A stretch of 64,000 nucleotides of DNA from Eubacteriaceae bacterium. Lineage in GTDB: Bacteria > Bacillota > Clostridia > Peptostreptococcales > Anaerovoracaceae. A program made the translations under genes and the position numbers. The notes under the pieces are model-generated. The model did no database searches and had not been told where the DNA came from. It worked only from the letters and a program-made list of their open reading frames with translations. Positions 17,098-26,203 of the stretch are shown here, in pieces; position 1 is the stretch's first letter, and each line of letters opens with the position of its first letter. The stretch lies in contig CABIWW010000009.1 of NCBI GenBank assembly GCA_902362435.1, forward strand, positions 1 through 64,000. Direction: 5' to 3'.

Positions 17098-18819
17098 ATG
17101 TGTAAAGTTTCTGTTATCGTACCAGTGTACAATGTTGAAGATTATATAAGGGACATGCTGGAGTCAGTGCAGCGTCAGTCGTTTGAGGACTTCGAAGTAG
17201 TGATAGTCAATGACGGCTCGACTGACGGCTCGCAGGCGATCATAGATGAGTTCTGTCGTGAAGACAACAGGTTCAGGTGTTTTGTAAAGGCTAACGGCGG
17301 CGTTGCCTCGGCACGCAACAAGGGACTGGACAAGGCTCGCGGCGAATACGTGGTGTTTTATGATCCTGACGACCTCATCCCTGAGGACAGCCTGGAAAAG
17401 ATGTACGGCACCGCCGAAGCATCCGGTGCGGACATGGTGATAGGTGTGATGGAGGAAAAAAGCCTCGGAGAGTCGCTCATCTACATGCATTCGCAGAAGC
17501 TGGCAAAGCAGAAGAGGATAAGTCCTCTCGACCGTCACTTTTTCGGGGCGTGGTCGCTGTGCAACAAGATGTTCTCGCTGGATTTCCTGAAAAGGACAGG
17601 CATAAGAGTAGAAAAGATGTCGAACGCAGAAGACGGCGTCTTTACTTTCTGTGCGCTCAACCGCACGAAGAAGATAAGCGGCTGCGACACGATCGCGTAC
17701 AATTATATAAAGCGCCCGTTCTGGCTGTCACCGTCCGCAACACAGATCATAAGCAGCAGATATCTTGACGGCCTGCTGGAGTCGCATGACAGGATACTTC
17801 AGGAGGCACAGCGGCTTGCGGACAGATATCTGAAGACTGCAGCTCAGAAGAGGGCATATCTCGAACCCCTGTACATACGCTTTATCGAGGGGGAAATGAT
17901 AAACGGATATTACCGCGGCATATGGCGTGCTCAGGAAGACCTGACAGACAGGATGATGTACAGGACAAAGATGTATAAAGCGCACGTTTCAGACAAAGAG
18001 TGGGACAGACTGCTGAAGCGCCATGAGGATATAGATCTGGCAAAAGGATTCATGCAGCCTTCTGTCATGGCTGCGAAGCCTAAGGTTTCCATAATACTGA
18101 CTGCAGGAGGTTCCGCGAAGAAGCTGGATATGATACTGGGGAGCATATACAATCAGCTGTTCCCGATGTTCGAGGTACTGGTGCCTGTCGAAACGTATGG
18201 CAAGATAGACAATATATACAGGAGAAAGGCCAATCTCAGGACCGTCGACAGCATAAACGGATCCTCTTTCGGATACGAAGCCATGAAATCGGCAAAGGGC
18301 GAATACGTGCTGGTTTTCAATGAATTTGCCATGTTCACGAAAAACTCGCTGAAGCAGATGGTGATGAAGCTGATGAAGAACAGCAGTCTGGATTTCGTAT
18401 CGATGCTGATGAAGCGGTATGACGGTGAAAAATACGAACAGATCCCGTGCCTGAGCGCATCTTACGGATACACGAAAAGCGGAGCGACGAAAAACAGCAG
18501 ACTGACGATGTATGACACGTTCCTTTCGAACAAGCTGTTCAGAAAAGATGTGATGTCCGACTTTGATTTCGGCAGCGACACGGTCAGGGCGGTGCACAAG
18601 CTGTACAGAACGCTCAATTTCATGAAGCTGCGAAAAGGCGTGATGATAACTGATATGTCGGAGGAGGACATCATGGCAAGGGCCGGATGTGATGTGAACA
18701 GATTTGCGATCAGAGCCGGATACCTCAGGAACGAGACCGTGCGAAAGATGACCGAAAGCCTGAAGCGACACATAACGAGAGAAGATATAGATAAATTCAG
18801 GAGAAGACTGGGAAGATAA
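17098..18819 (+). CDS. Two-domain family 2 glycosyltransferase
   Basis: 573 residues. The N-terminal GT-A domain (1-230) has VSVIVPVYNVEDYI, NDGSTDGS and the DPDD metal motif. A second GT-A-like domain (about 320-430; PKVSIILTAGGS, NQLFPMFEVLV) lacks an obvious DxD and may be inactive or structural. No membrane helix, so it probably works at the inner face of the membrane. The start follows AAGAGGTAG; an upstream ATG overlaps the tarJ end without a ribosome site. Between tarIJ and a CDP-polyol transferase it probably adds a sugar to, or builds the linkage of, the teichoic-type polymer (inference). Confidence 0.8.
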   Translation: MCKVSVIVPVYNVEDYIRDMLESVQRQSFEDFEVVIVNDGSTDGSQAIIDEFCREDNRFRCFVKANGGVASARNKGLDKARGEYVVFYDPDDLIPEDSLEKMYGTAEASGADMVIGVMEEKSLGESLIYMHSQKLAKQKRISPLDRHFFGAWSLCNKMFSLDFLKRTGIRVEKMSNAEDGVFTFCALNRTKKISGCDTIAYNYIKRPFWLSPSATQIISSRYLDGLLESHDRILQEAQRLADRYLKTAAQKRAYLEPLYIRFIEGEMINGYYRGIWRAQEDLTDRMMYRTKMYKAHVSDKEWDRLLKRHEDIDLAKGFMQPSVMAAKPKVSIILTAGGSAKKLDMILGSIYNQLFPMFEVLVPVETYGKIDNIYRRKANLRTVDSINGSSFGYEAMKSAKGEYVLVFNEFAMFTKNSLKQMVMKLMKNSSLDFVSMLMKRYDGEKYEQIPCLSASYGYTKSGATKNSRLTMYDTFLSNKLFRKDVMSDFDFGSDTVRAVHKLYRTLNFMKLRKGVMITDMSEEDIMARAGCDVNRFAIRAGYLRNETVRKMTESLKRHITREDIDKFRRRLGR

Positions 18820-18820
18820 C

Positions 18821-19966
18821 ATGAAGATCGTTTTTAAAGCCCTTCTGGGGATATTGAATTTGATATACGGCGTGATGAAGCTGTTTCCTGTAAAGGAAAG
18901 GATCACGTTCATAAGCCGTCAGAGCAATGAAAAGTCGGAGGATATGCTCCTTCTGGAGCGTGAGCTGAGGCGGCAGATGCCGGGAACCGAGCTGGTGTTC
19001 CTGTGCCGCAGGATCGACGGCGGGATAGGATCGAAGATAGGATACTGCTTCCACATACTGACGCAGATGAAATATATCGCGACATCAAAGGTCGTTGTGC
19101 TCGACTCGTACTGCATAAGCGTGAGCGCGCTCAGGCAGCGCAGATCTCTTGTGGTGATACAGATGTGGCACGCGCTCGGATCACTGAAAAAATTCGGGCT
19201 GAGCATAGTCGGTGAAGGCGAAGGCAGGGATGCGGATATCGCAGACGTCTTCGCGATGCACCGGAACTATACTCATGTGCTGACGAGCAGTCACGCGTGT
19301 GCTCCGAACTTTGCAGAGGCTTTCGGATATGACATGGATCACATGGTGGTGATGTCGCTGCCGAGAGTCGACAAGCTGACGAGCTGGGAGATCAAGGAGG
19401 ACGCGCTGCGCAGGATATACAGCGAGTACCCTGACTTCAGGGACAAAAAGGTAGTCGTATATGCGCCGACGCTCCGTGTGGGACGAGACATATCTGCAGA
19501 GACTGCCGAGCTCGCGGCAGCCTTTTCCGCACCGGAATACATATTCGTGGTAAAGAAGCATCCGCTTACGGATATCGACTTCGAACACGGTGAAAACTGC
19601 ATCATCGATGACCGTTTCACGACGCTCGAGATGCTTTTCGCTGCAGACTGCGTGATATGTGATTATTCGGCGGTGATATTCGAGGCTGCGATAATAGGAA
19701 AGCCGATGTTCTTCTATACGTTCGACTATGACACCTACGGAGTGAAACGGGACTTTTACATAGACTACAGAGCCGAGATGCCGGGACTCATGTCCCCCGA
19801 TCCGCAGATGCTGGAGCGAGCCGTGGCGAACGACGACTGCGACCTCAGCCGCGTGCGGGCCTTTGCACATAAATATGTGGAAAACCAGGAGAACTGCACA
19901 AAGAAACTTGCGGCTTTCATAGAAGAGCAGTACAGGCAGTACGGCGACAAAAAGCTTGAAAAATAG
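18821..19966 (+). CDS. CDP-glycerol/ribitol glycerophosphotransferase family (TagF/TarL-like)
   Basis: 381 residues, Glyphos_transf family. Seen: QMWHALGSLKKFG with the family His, VVYAPTLR, VVKKHPL and CDYSAVIFEAAIIGKP, a glycosyltransferase-B style donor site. These membrane-associated enzymes transfer polyol phosphate from CDP-glycerol or CDP-ribitol onto the lipid-linked chain. With tarIJ in the same operon the donor is most likely CDP-ribitol, but primase versus polymerase cannot be decided. The start lies one base after the previous stop, so it is co-translated. It ends in a terminator overlapping its last codons. Confidence 0.87.
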   Translation: MKIVFKALLGILNLIYGVMKLFPVKERITFISRQSNEKSEDMLLLERELRRQMPGTELVFLCRRIDGGIGSKIGYCFHILTQMKYIATSKVVVLDSYCISVSALRQRRSLVVIQMWHALGSLKKFGLSIVGEGEGRDADIADVFAMHRNYTHVLTSSHACAPNFAEAFGYDMDHMVVMSLPRVDKLTSWEIKEDALRRIYSEYPDFRDKKVVVYAPTLRVGRDISAETAELAAAFSAPEYIFVVKKHPLTDIDFEHGENCIIDDRFTTLEMLFAADCVICDYSAVIFEAAIIGKPMFFYTFDYDTYGVKRDFYIDYRAEMPGLMSPDPQMLERAVANDDCDLSRVRAFAHKYVENQENCTKKLAAFIEEQYRQYGDKKLEK

Positions 19967-19974
19967 AGCTTTTT
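19949..19974 (+). terminator. Terminator overlapping the end of the tar operon
   Basis: AAAAGCT pairs with AGCTTTTT across a loop that contains the stop codon. Confidence 0.6.
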
Positions 19975-20044
19975 GATATATCATAAAATTTGTGACAATT
20001 ACAGCTGAGGCTGTTTTGATTAGCTTAAGGAGATGAATGGAAAG

Positions 20045-20884
20045 ATGAATATGAATGTTTTTAAGGGAAGCGACAAGTATGTCGTTACCAATGAACTTAT
20101 GAATGCAGTAAACGTATCTATCGCGCTGGAAAAGCCGCTCCTCATCAAGGGAGAACCGGGAACAGGCAAGACTATGCTGGCAGAGGCGATAGCGGACGCT
20201 CTCGATATGGAGCTGATAATCTGGGGTATCAAATCGACTACGAAGGCTCAGGAAGGTCTCTACGTGTACGATACAGTGCAGAGACTGTACGACAGCCAGT
20301 TCGGCGAAGGAAACGTAGGCGATATCAGCCAGTACATCAAGCTCGGAAAGCTCGGGGAAGCGTTCACTTCGGACAAGCAGGTCGTGCTCCTGATCGACGA
20401 GATCGACAAGGCTGACCTCGAATTCCCTAACGACCTCCTCTGGGAGCTCGACAAGATGGAGTTTTACATAAATGAAACCAAGGAAACTGTAAAGACAAAG
20501 TACAGACCTATTGTTATCATCACATCGAATGCAGAAAAGGAACTGCCTGACGCATTCCTCAGAAGATGTATCTTCCACTACATCGAATTCCCTACAAAGG
20601 AAAAGATGGAAGAGATCGTAAATGTGCACTTCGGAGATATCGACAGAAAGCTCAGCGAAAAGGCACTCGAGGCATTCTACGAGCTCAGAGGAATGGATGA
20701 CCTGCAGAAGAAGCCGAGCACATCAGAGCTTCTTGACTGGATACAGGCGCTGATGATAAGTGGTGTGGACATCAATAACCTGAAGAAGGAAATGCCGTTC
20801 GTAGGCGTGCTTCTCAAGAAGAACCAGGATATCGATGTGATGCATGAAATAAATGAGAAAGGATACTCGCTTAAGAGATGGTAA
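20045..20884 (+). CDS. MoxR-family AAA+ ATPase
   Basis: 279 residues. Walker A GEPGTGKT near residue 38, Walker B LLIDEIDKAD, sensor IITSNAEKELPDAFLRR with arginine finger. MoxR ATPases act as chaperones that load cofactors or remodel partners together with a von Willebrand A protein, which is exactly the next gene, four bases downstream. The ATG at 20045 is chosen because AAGGAG is 12 bp upstream; the ATG at 20033 is too close to it. The target of this pair is unknown; nothing nearby looks like a metal enzyme that it would activate. Confidence 0.88.
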   Translation: MNMNVFKGSDKYVVTNELMNAVNVSIALEKPLLIKGEPGTGKTMLAEAIADALDMELIIWGIKSTTKAQEGLYVYDTVQRLYDSQFGEGNVGDISQYIKLGKLGEAFTSDKQVVLLIDEIDKADLEFPNDLLWELDKMEFYINETKETVKTKYRPIVIITSNAEKELPDAFLRRCIFHYIEFPTKEKMEEIVNVHFGDIDRKLSEKALEAFYELRGMDDLQKKPSTSELLDWIQALMISGVDINNLKKEMPFVGVLLKKNQDIDVMHEINEKGYSLKRW

Positions 20885-20888
20885 CGCT

Positions 20889-22082
20889 ATGTTTTTAGAA
20901 TTTTTTTACCTGCTTAGAGCAAAAGGTTTGGAAGTTTCTATAAACGAGTGGATGATACTTGTAGAGGCTCTTGACAAAGGGCTGGCGCATTCGTCTCTTA
21001 TGGGATTTTACAATTTGTGCAGGAGCATCCTGATAAAGTCGGAATCCGAGTACGATAAGTTCGATGCTGTTTTTGCGGAGTACTTCAAGAACGTGCAGAC
21101 GCCTGACGATCTGCCGCAGGAGTTCTGGGACTGGCTCGACGAGAGCGATCACGAAAGACCGCTTGACGACAAGGGCAAAGGCGATGAATTCCCTAAGGAG
21201 CTTGAAGAGCTGCTCGAGATGTTCGAGGAGCGTATCAAGGAGCAGAAGGAAAAGCACGACGGCGGATGCTACTGGATCGGTACGGGCGGAACATCGGTGA
21301 TGGGCCGCGGCGGATTCCATACTACCGGCATCAGGACAGGCGGTCACAGCCGTCACAAGTCGGCGGTGCAGGTCGCAGGCGAGAGAAACTTCCAGGATTT
21401 CAGAGATGACAAGATCTTGGATATAAGACAGTTCCAGATGGCGTTCAGAAGGCTCAGACAGTATTCGTCGAGAGTCGAGGCGCAGGAGACGGAACTCAAT
21501 ATCGACAAGACGATAGACGAGACATGCGATAATGCAGGCATGCTCAAGATAGTATATGACAAGCCGAGGAAAAATACTGTAAAGCTGCTGCTGCTGATAG
21601 ATTCGGACGGTTCCATGCTTCCGTACAGCAAGCTGTGCAACAGGCTTTTCCAGGCGGTGAGCCAGGCGAACCACTTCAAGGATCTGAAGATATACTATTT
21701 CCACAACTGTGTGTACGATCATCTGTACACGACGCCTTACTGCAAGAGAGGCGACTGGATCGAGACAAACTGGGTCCTCAGGAACCTGGACAGCGAGTAC
21801 AAAGTCATCTTCGTAGGTGATGCGGCGATGGCGCCGTCAGAGCTTTTCAAGAAGGGCGGCAACTCGTACATCGGTCTGTGGAACGAAGAGCCGGGAATGG
21901 AATGGCTCTACAAATTCAAGACAAGATACAAGAAACAGATATGGCTCAATCCTATCGACAAGAGCACATGGGAATGGATATACGGCGCAAAGACGATAAA
22001 TGCGATATCCGAGGTGTTCCCTATGTTCGAGCTTACTCTTGACGGTCTTGAAGCCGGCATCAAGAAACTTCTCGTTAAATAG
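20889..22082 (+). CDS. VWA-domain (CoxE-like) partner of MoxR
   Basis: 397 residues. A helical N-terminal half is followed by a Gly/His-rich stretch (GTGGTSVMGRGGFH) and a C-terminal von Willebrand A domain starting at KLLLLIDSDGSM. The MIDAS signature is normally DxSxS; here it reads D-S-D-G-S, so the first Ser is an Asp, as in some bacterial CoxE-like proteins. Directly behind moxR, with no promoter between, so the pair should form one complex. It ends in a strong terminator. Function of the pair unknown. Confidence 0.82.
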   Translation: MFLEFFYLLRAKGLEVSINEWMILVEALDKGLAHSSLMGFYNLCRSILIKSESEYDKFDAVFAEYFKNVQTPDDLPQEFWDWLDESDHERPLDDKGKGDEFPKELEELLEMFEERIKEQKEKHDGGCYWIGTGGTSVMGRGGFHTTGIRTGGHSRHKSAVQVAGERNFQDFRDDKILDIRQFQMAFRRLRQYSSRVEAQETELNIDKTIDETCDNAGMLKIVYDKPRKNTVKLLLLIDSDGSMLPYSKLCNRLFQAVSQANHFKDLKIYYFHNCVYDHLYTTPYCKRGDWIETNWVLRNLDSEYKVIFVGDAAMAPSELFKKGGNSYIGLWNEEPGMEWLYKFKTRYKKQIWLNPIDKSTWEWIYGAKTINAISEVFPMFELTLDGLEAGIKKLLVK

Positions 22083-22106
22083 CAGATATATGCAGGATAT
22101 GTAAAA

Positions 22107-22136
22107 GCGCAGGCATGCAGAGTGTCTGCGTTTTTT
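22107..22136 (+). terminator. Terminator after the MoxR/VWA operon
   Basis: CGCAG...CTGCG stem followed by six T. Confidence 0.75.
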
Positions 22137-22184
22137 GCTTGCTGTTTTCAGGAAAAGTTGCCCGCAGTTTTCAGGAAAACCGTA

Positions 22185-22212
22185 TTGACAAAAGCGGAGG
22201 ATAGTATATAAT
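22185..22212 (+). promoter_or_regulatory. lrgAB-gntR promoter
   Basis: TTGACA, 16 bp, TATAAT; consensus hexamers on both sides. Confidence 0.85.
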
Positions 22213-22216
22213 AAAT

Positions 22217-22233
22217 AATTGGTAGCACCAATT
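22217..22233 (+). promoter_or_regulatory. GntR/FadR-type operator at the start site
   Basis: AATTGGT-AGC-ACCAATT, a perfect 7-bp inverted repeat with the TTGGT-N3-ACCAA core of FadR-subfamily operators. It sits five bases after the -10 box, so a bound repressor would block transcription of the operon that encodes the GntR protein itself. Confidence 0.8.
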
Positions 22234-22268
22234 TAAGGAAGGAGTATTGGGAATAGAGAAATACAGAC

Positions 22269-22637
22269 ATGAAATATGTGAAGCAATTTTTGATAATACT
22301 GGCGATCTCTCTTGCGGGAGAGATCCTGAAATATGTGCTGCCGCTGCCGATACCGGCGAGCATCTACGGGATGGCGATCCTGTTCACAGCTCTTATGACG
22401 GGGCTGATAAAGCTGGATGCAGTCCGGGATACGGGCAGGTTCCTGATCGAGATAATGCCGGTCATGTTCATTCCGGCAGGAGTGGGTCTGATGGAGAGCT
22501 GGGGCGCTCTCAAGCCTATCCTGCTGCCCGTTGCGATCATCACCGTCGTCACCAGCATCACCGCCATGGGGGCGACCGGACTGCTTTCGCAGTGCGTCAT
22601 CAGAATTGGAAGGAAGCGAGGTGACGGCAATGAATGA
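22269..22637 (+). CDS. lrgA: LrgA/CidA-family holin-like membrane protein
   Basis: 122 residues with four hydrophobic helices and the family motifs LPIPASIYGM and FIPAGVGLM. LrgA proteins oligomerise in the cell membrane and, with LrgB, influence murein hydrolase export and, in several species, pyruvate uptake. The only in-frame ATG is at 22269, with a weak AGAGAAA site. The end overlaps lrgB by 8 bp, so the two are translationally coupled. Whether this is an Lrg or a Cid protein cannot be told from sequence. Expression should be set by the operator upstream. Confidence 0.88.
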   Translation: MKYVKQFLIILAISLAGEILKYVLPLPIPASIYGMAILFTALMTGLIKLDAVRDTGRFLIEIMPVMFIPAGVGLMESWGALKPILLPVAIITVVTSITAMGATGLLSQCVIRIGRKRGDGNE

Positions 22638-23322
22638 GTTTCTGCAGGATTCGATGTTTGCGGGCGTTACGATCAGTCTGATAGCATATCTGATCGGAGT
22701 CATGCTGAAGAAAAAATTCAAGTCGGGGATCTTCAATCCTCTGCTTATTTCCATTGTCGTGTCGATCGCGATACTGGCGATAGGCAAAGTGGATTATGAA
22801 ACATATAACGAAGGTGCAAAATATCTGAGCTGGCTGCTTACTCCGGCTACCGTGTGTCTGGCGATACCGCTGTATGAGCAGTGGAGCCTTTTGAAAAAGC
22901 ATTACAAGGCGGTCATGCTGGGTCTTGCTGCAGGAACGGTGACGAGCCTCAGCACTGTGCTGGGACTGTCGCTGCTGTGCGGACTCAGTCATAAAGAGTA
23001 TGTGACGCTGCTGCCGAAGTCCATCACTACAGCTATAGGCATGGGAGTTTCGGAGGAGCTGGGCGGATATGTGACGATCACCGTTGCAGTGATCATCATC
23101 ACAGGCGTTTTCGGCAATATGTTCGGTGAACTGATATGCAAAATATTCCGGATAACGGAGCCTGTTTCAAAAGGTCTTGCATTCGGTGCATCTTCCCATG
23201 CGATCGGAACGGCAAAGGCCATAGAGATAGGCGAGATCGAAGGTGCCATGAGCAGTCTGGCGATAGCTGTATCCGGAGTGCTGACCGTTGTGCTGGCATC
23301 GCTTTATACTCATTTTCTCTGA
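22630..23322 (+). CDS. lrgB: LrgB/CidB-family membrane protein
   Basis: 230 residues, the usual family length, with six to eight hydrophobic helices. Family motifs seen: FNPLLISI, YNEGAKYLSWLLTPATVCLAIP (split by helices), LLPKSITTAIGM and ASSHAIGTAKA. It works with LrgA in the membrane. GAGGTG precedes the ATG within the lrgA end. The operon continues with gntR 31 bp downstream. Confidence 0.9.
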   Translation: MNEFLQDSMFAGVTISLIAYLIGVMLKKKFKSGIFNPLLISIVVSIAILAIGKVDYETYNEGAKYLSWLLTPATVCLAIPLYEQWSLLKKHYKAVMLGLAAGTVTSLSTVLGLSLLCGLSHKEYVTLLPKSITTAIGMGVSEELGGYVTITVAVIIITGVFGNMFGELICKIFRITEPVSKGLAFGASSHAIGTAKAIEIGEIEGAMSSLAIAVSGVLTVVLASLYTHFL

Positions 23323-23353
23323 TCCTGTTATGATCCTGTGAGGAGGCGTACGT

Positions 23354-24034
23354 ATGGGTAAATCTGAATCTATGGAATATGAAAAAGTCATAGACTATAT
23401 AAATCAGCTGATCTGCAGCGGTGAGCTCGGTGTAGGATCGAAGCTGCCGACAGAGAGGTCGATCGCGGAAACACTGGGGATAGGAAGGAATTCCACGCGG
23501 GAAGCGCTCAGCATACTGCACGGTATGGGGATGATCCGCAGCGTGCAGGGTTCGGGCAATTATCTGACAGGCGATGCGCACCGCTCCATCCGTCAGATCT
23601 GTACGATGATGCTGGCTCTGGGAACTGTCACGAAAAGAGATGTCTGCGAATTCAGGCGAGTGATGGAAAAGTCGGCATGCATGCTTTTGGCTGCGAAGGA
23701 TCTTGAGGCAGAAGACAGGCAGAAGTTCAGGGGGATCCTTGAAGATATGGAAAGTGCGGCAGACGAGCGGCAGGTGCTGCTGGATCGTGATTTTCACGCA
23801 CTGCTTTTGCAGGCTACCGGAAATCCACTGATGACGACGATCCTTGATGCGGTGTCAGATGTGTATCAGGAATGGATCGATATCGTTATCAGCAGAGCAG
23901 GTGCAGATGAGAAAGCAAAGCTTCATGGATATCACAGAGGTATTGTTGACGGGATATCAGCAGGTGATATGGAAGGTACCGTAAGATGTGTAGATGGACA
24001 CTATGATCTGATCGAGAAGCTTCTGGAAATATGA
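23354..24034 (+). CDS. GntR-family (FadR subfamily) regulator of lrgAB
   Basis: 226 residues. The N-terminal winged helix has GSKLPTERSIAETLGIGRNSTREALSIL (continuous family signature, here summarised), and the C-terminal FCD all-helical ligand domain contains FRRVMEKSAC and DRDFHALL with metal/ligand-type Asp and His, and later HRGIVDGI. Such regulators bind carboxylates and leave the DNA when loaded. It shares the operon with lrgAB and the operator lies at the operon start, so autoregulation is likely. A carboxylate such as pyruvate or lactate as effector is a guess. Confidence 0.87.
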   Translation: MGKSESMEYEKVIDYINQLICSGELGVGSKLPTERSIAETLGIGRNSTREALSILHGMGMIRSVQGSGNYLTGDAHRSIRQICTMMLALGTVTKRDVCEFRRVMEKSACMLLAAKDLEAEDRQKFRGILEDMESAADERQVLLDRDFHALLLQATGNPLMTTILDAVSDVYQEWIDIVISRAGADEKAKLHGYHRGIVDGISAGDMEGTVRCVDGHYDLIEKLLEI

Positions 24035-24100
24035 ATAGTAAGAACAGGAAACCTCCGATCCTGAAATGTTATAAATAAATTGACAGACAGATAAAACGAC

Positions 24101-24144
24101 AAACGTGACTTCGAGCGCCAGACGGCTGCCGGGAGTCACGTTTT
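24101..24144. terminator. Bidirectional terminator between gntR and hcp
   Basis: AAACGTGACT and AGTCACGTTTTG pair around a 23-nt loop; T-rich on the gntR side, A-rich upstream for the opposite strand. Confidence 0.7.
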
Positions 24145-24228
24145 GCTTAAGGAATGAAATCGTTATATGGGGGGGCAAGCGTATATGCGGTCTGCATATG
24201 GGGTTTTATATGCAGATCGCAGGCTGGA

Positions 24229-25998
24229 TCAGATGTTCTGTTTGAGGCATGACTTGATGTCATCCTCTGCATTGCTGATCGGTCTGAGGCCGAATGTGTC
24301 GGTCATATACTGCAGCACATTAGGGCTGAGGAACGCCGGCAGTGTCGGGCCCAGATAGATGTTTTTAACGCCCAGGCTCAGCAGCGCCAGCAGCACGGCA
24401 ACGGCTTTCTGTTCATACCATGATAAGATGAAGGAAAGCGGCAGGCTGTTGATATCGGTCTCGAACGCATCCGCCAGCGCCTCGGCGATCCGTACTGCGG
24501 AGTATGCGTCGTTGCACTGGCCGACATCGAGAAGTCTCGGCAGGCCCGCAGTCTCGCCGAAATCGAGCTTGTTGAAGCGGTATTTACCGCATGCAAGAGT
24601 CAGTATCAGGCAGTCGTCCGGAACGAGCTTTGCGAATTCAGTGAAGTAGTTGCGGCCAGGCCTTGCGCCGTCGCATCCTCCGATGAGGAAAAAGTGTCTG
24701 ATCTTTCCTTCCCTGACTGAGCTGACGATGTGTTCGGCATGGCTGAGGACCGCCTCTCGGGCAAACCCGGTCATTATTTTCTTCGGTTCCTGATCCTCGC
24801 TGAAGCCGCCGAGCTGCAGCGCGTGTTCGATGATCTCGCTGAAATCCTTTGTTCCGTCCGCATTTTTGGGGATATATTTTATCCCGTCCCAGCCGACGAC
24901 ATTGGTGCTGTATATGCGGTCTTTATACGATTCTCTCGGACGCATCAGGCAGTTCGTTGTCATGAGTATGCACCCCGGCAGGTCATCGAACTCCTTCTGC
25001 TGATCCTGCCACGCGCCGCCGAAATTACCAACGAGATGCGAATACCTGTTGAGCTTTTCATATCCGTGGCCTGGCAGCATCTCGCCGTGGGTGTAGATGT
25101 TGACGCCCTTGCCTTCAGACTGCTCCAGCAGCATTTCCAGGTCTTTGAGATCATGGCCCGATACGATGATGAACGGCCCTTTGCGTACAGTCGTGTCGAC
25201 CGTTCGCGGCGCAGGATCTGAGTATACAGATGTGTTTGCATCGTCGAGTGTCTTCATCACTTCAAAAGCAGCTTCTCCGGTGCGCATCGTCATCCGGATC
25301 AGTTCGTCCGCGCTGAGGCTGTCGTCGGTCGTCGCCTCCAGTGCCGTGATATAGAAGTCGTCGACCTGATTGCTGTAAAATCCGAGTTCGCGCGCCTGGT
25401 GTCCGTAGGCGCTGATCCCCTTGAGTCCGTAGACGATCGTCTGTCTCAGCGACCTGATGTCGGGATCGAGGTCACGTTCGTACATTATGCCTGCGATCTG
25501 CGATTCCTGCAGCATCTCGCTTTTTGACTCCGGCAGATCGAAAGTCGCGTGAGCTGTTTTTTCTGCCGCTTTGCAGATGGCTTCACTGTCGTCTGATGCC
25601 TTTGCTTCGGAACGCAGAGCTTCTTTTATTTGCTGCGATCTGTGCAAAAGCTCAATGTGTGCGTCTGCATCGAAGTTGACGTTCGTCAGAGTCGTAAAGA
25701 GCGCGCTTTCGATAAAGCTGACGATAGCTTTATTTATGTGTGATTGACCGTTATCGCCGCGGCTGGCGCAGCCCCTGCCTTTGCAGGTATCCTGGCCATT
25801 GTGTGAGCGCTGACCATAGTCAGCCAGTGCTTTTGCATAACAGCTGATCCCCTTGAGCTGAAATATCAGCAGGTCCTGAAGCGCTGCGATCTCAGGTGTT
25901 TTGCCGCAGACGCCCAGCTTCGTGCAGCCCTTTCCGCCTGCAGTCTGTTCGCACTGATAGCAGAACATTTCATAATTAAGGTCCATGTTATTGTCCAT
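24229..25998 (-). CDS. hcp: Hybrid-cluster protein (hydroxylamine reductase)
   Basis: 589 residues. The N-terminus has CYQCEQTAGGKGC and GVCGK, the four Cys that hold the first iron-sulfur cluster. Further family motifs include CKGRGCASRGD, ISGYG-like GLKGISAYGHQA, GEMLPGHGYEKL, HFFLIGGCDGARPGRNY with a hybrid-cluster Cys, LACGKYRFN and LDVGQCNDAYSA. Hcp is a cytoplasmic enzyme linked to NO and hydroxylamine detoxification and to protein S-nitrosation in anaerobes. ACGGAGTG is nine bases before the ATG. It stands alone; no hcr reductase is adjacent, so electrons must come from another donor. Confidence 0.95.
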   Translation of the reverse strand: MDNNMDLNYEMFCYQCEQTAGGKGCTKLGVCGKTPEIAALQDLLIFQLKGISCYAKALADYGQRSHNGQDTCKGRGCASRGDNGQSHINKAIVSFIESALFTTLTNVNFDADAHIELLHRSQQIKEALRSEAKASDDSEAICKAAEKTAHATFDLPESKSEMLQESQIAGIMYERDLDPDIRSLRQTIVYGLKGISAYGHQARELGFYSNQVDDFYITALEATTDDSLSADELIRMTMRTGEAAFEVMKTLDDANTSVYSDPAPRTVDTTVRKGPFIIVSGHDLKDLEMLLEQSEGKGVNIYTHGEMLPGHGYEKLNRYSHLVGNFGGAWQDQQKEFDDLPGCILMTTNCLMRPRESYKDRIYSTNVVGWDGIKYIPKNADGTKDFSEIIEHALQLGGFSEDQEPKKIMTGFAREAVLSHAEHIVSSVREGKIRHFFLIGGCDGARPGRNYFTEFAKLVPDDCLILTLACGKYRFNKLDFGETAGLPRLLDVGQCNDAYSAVRIAEALADAFETDINSLPLSFILSWYEQKAVAVLLALLSLGVKNIYLGPTLPAFLSPNVLQYMTDTFGLRPISNAEDDIKSCLKQNI

Positions 25999-26203
25999 AG
26001 TTATACACTCCGTTTCTGTAGGTTTTGTTTTTTATTGATACTTTTGTTTAGTTTGCGCAGAACAGAGAGATAATATGAAAAGGAGCGCAGGTGGGTTTTG
26101 ATCGTGGATTTTATGTAAAAGTATACAATTTTTTCGTGCAGATAATGGATTTTTTCATGCTGTTAGCGTACAATATACTAAAAATATGCGAGGAGATGGT
26201 TAT

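Noticed and set aside
24061..24100. TTGACAGACAG before the gntR/hcp terminator as another copy of the antisense-RNA promoter
   Set aside because: Shares only about ten bases with the TA promoter and has no TATAGT at 17 bp.
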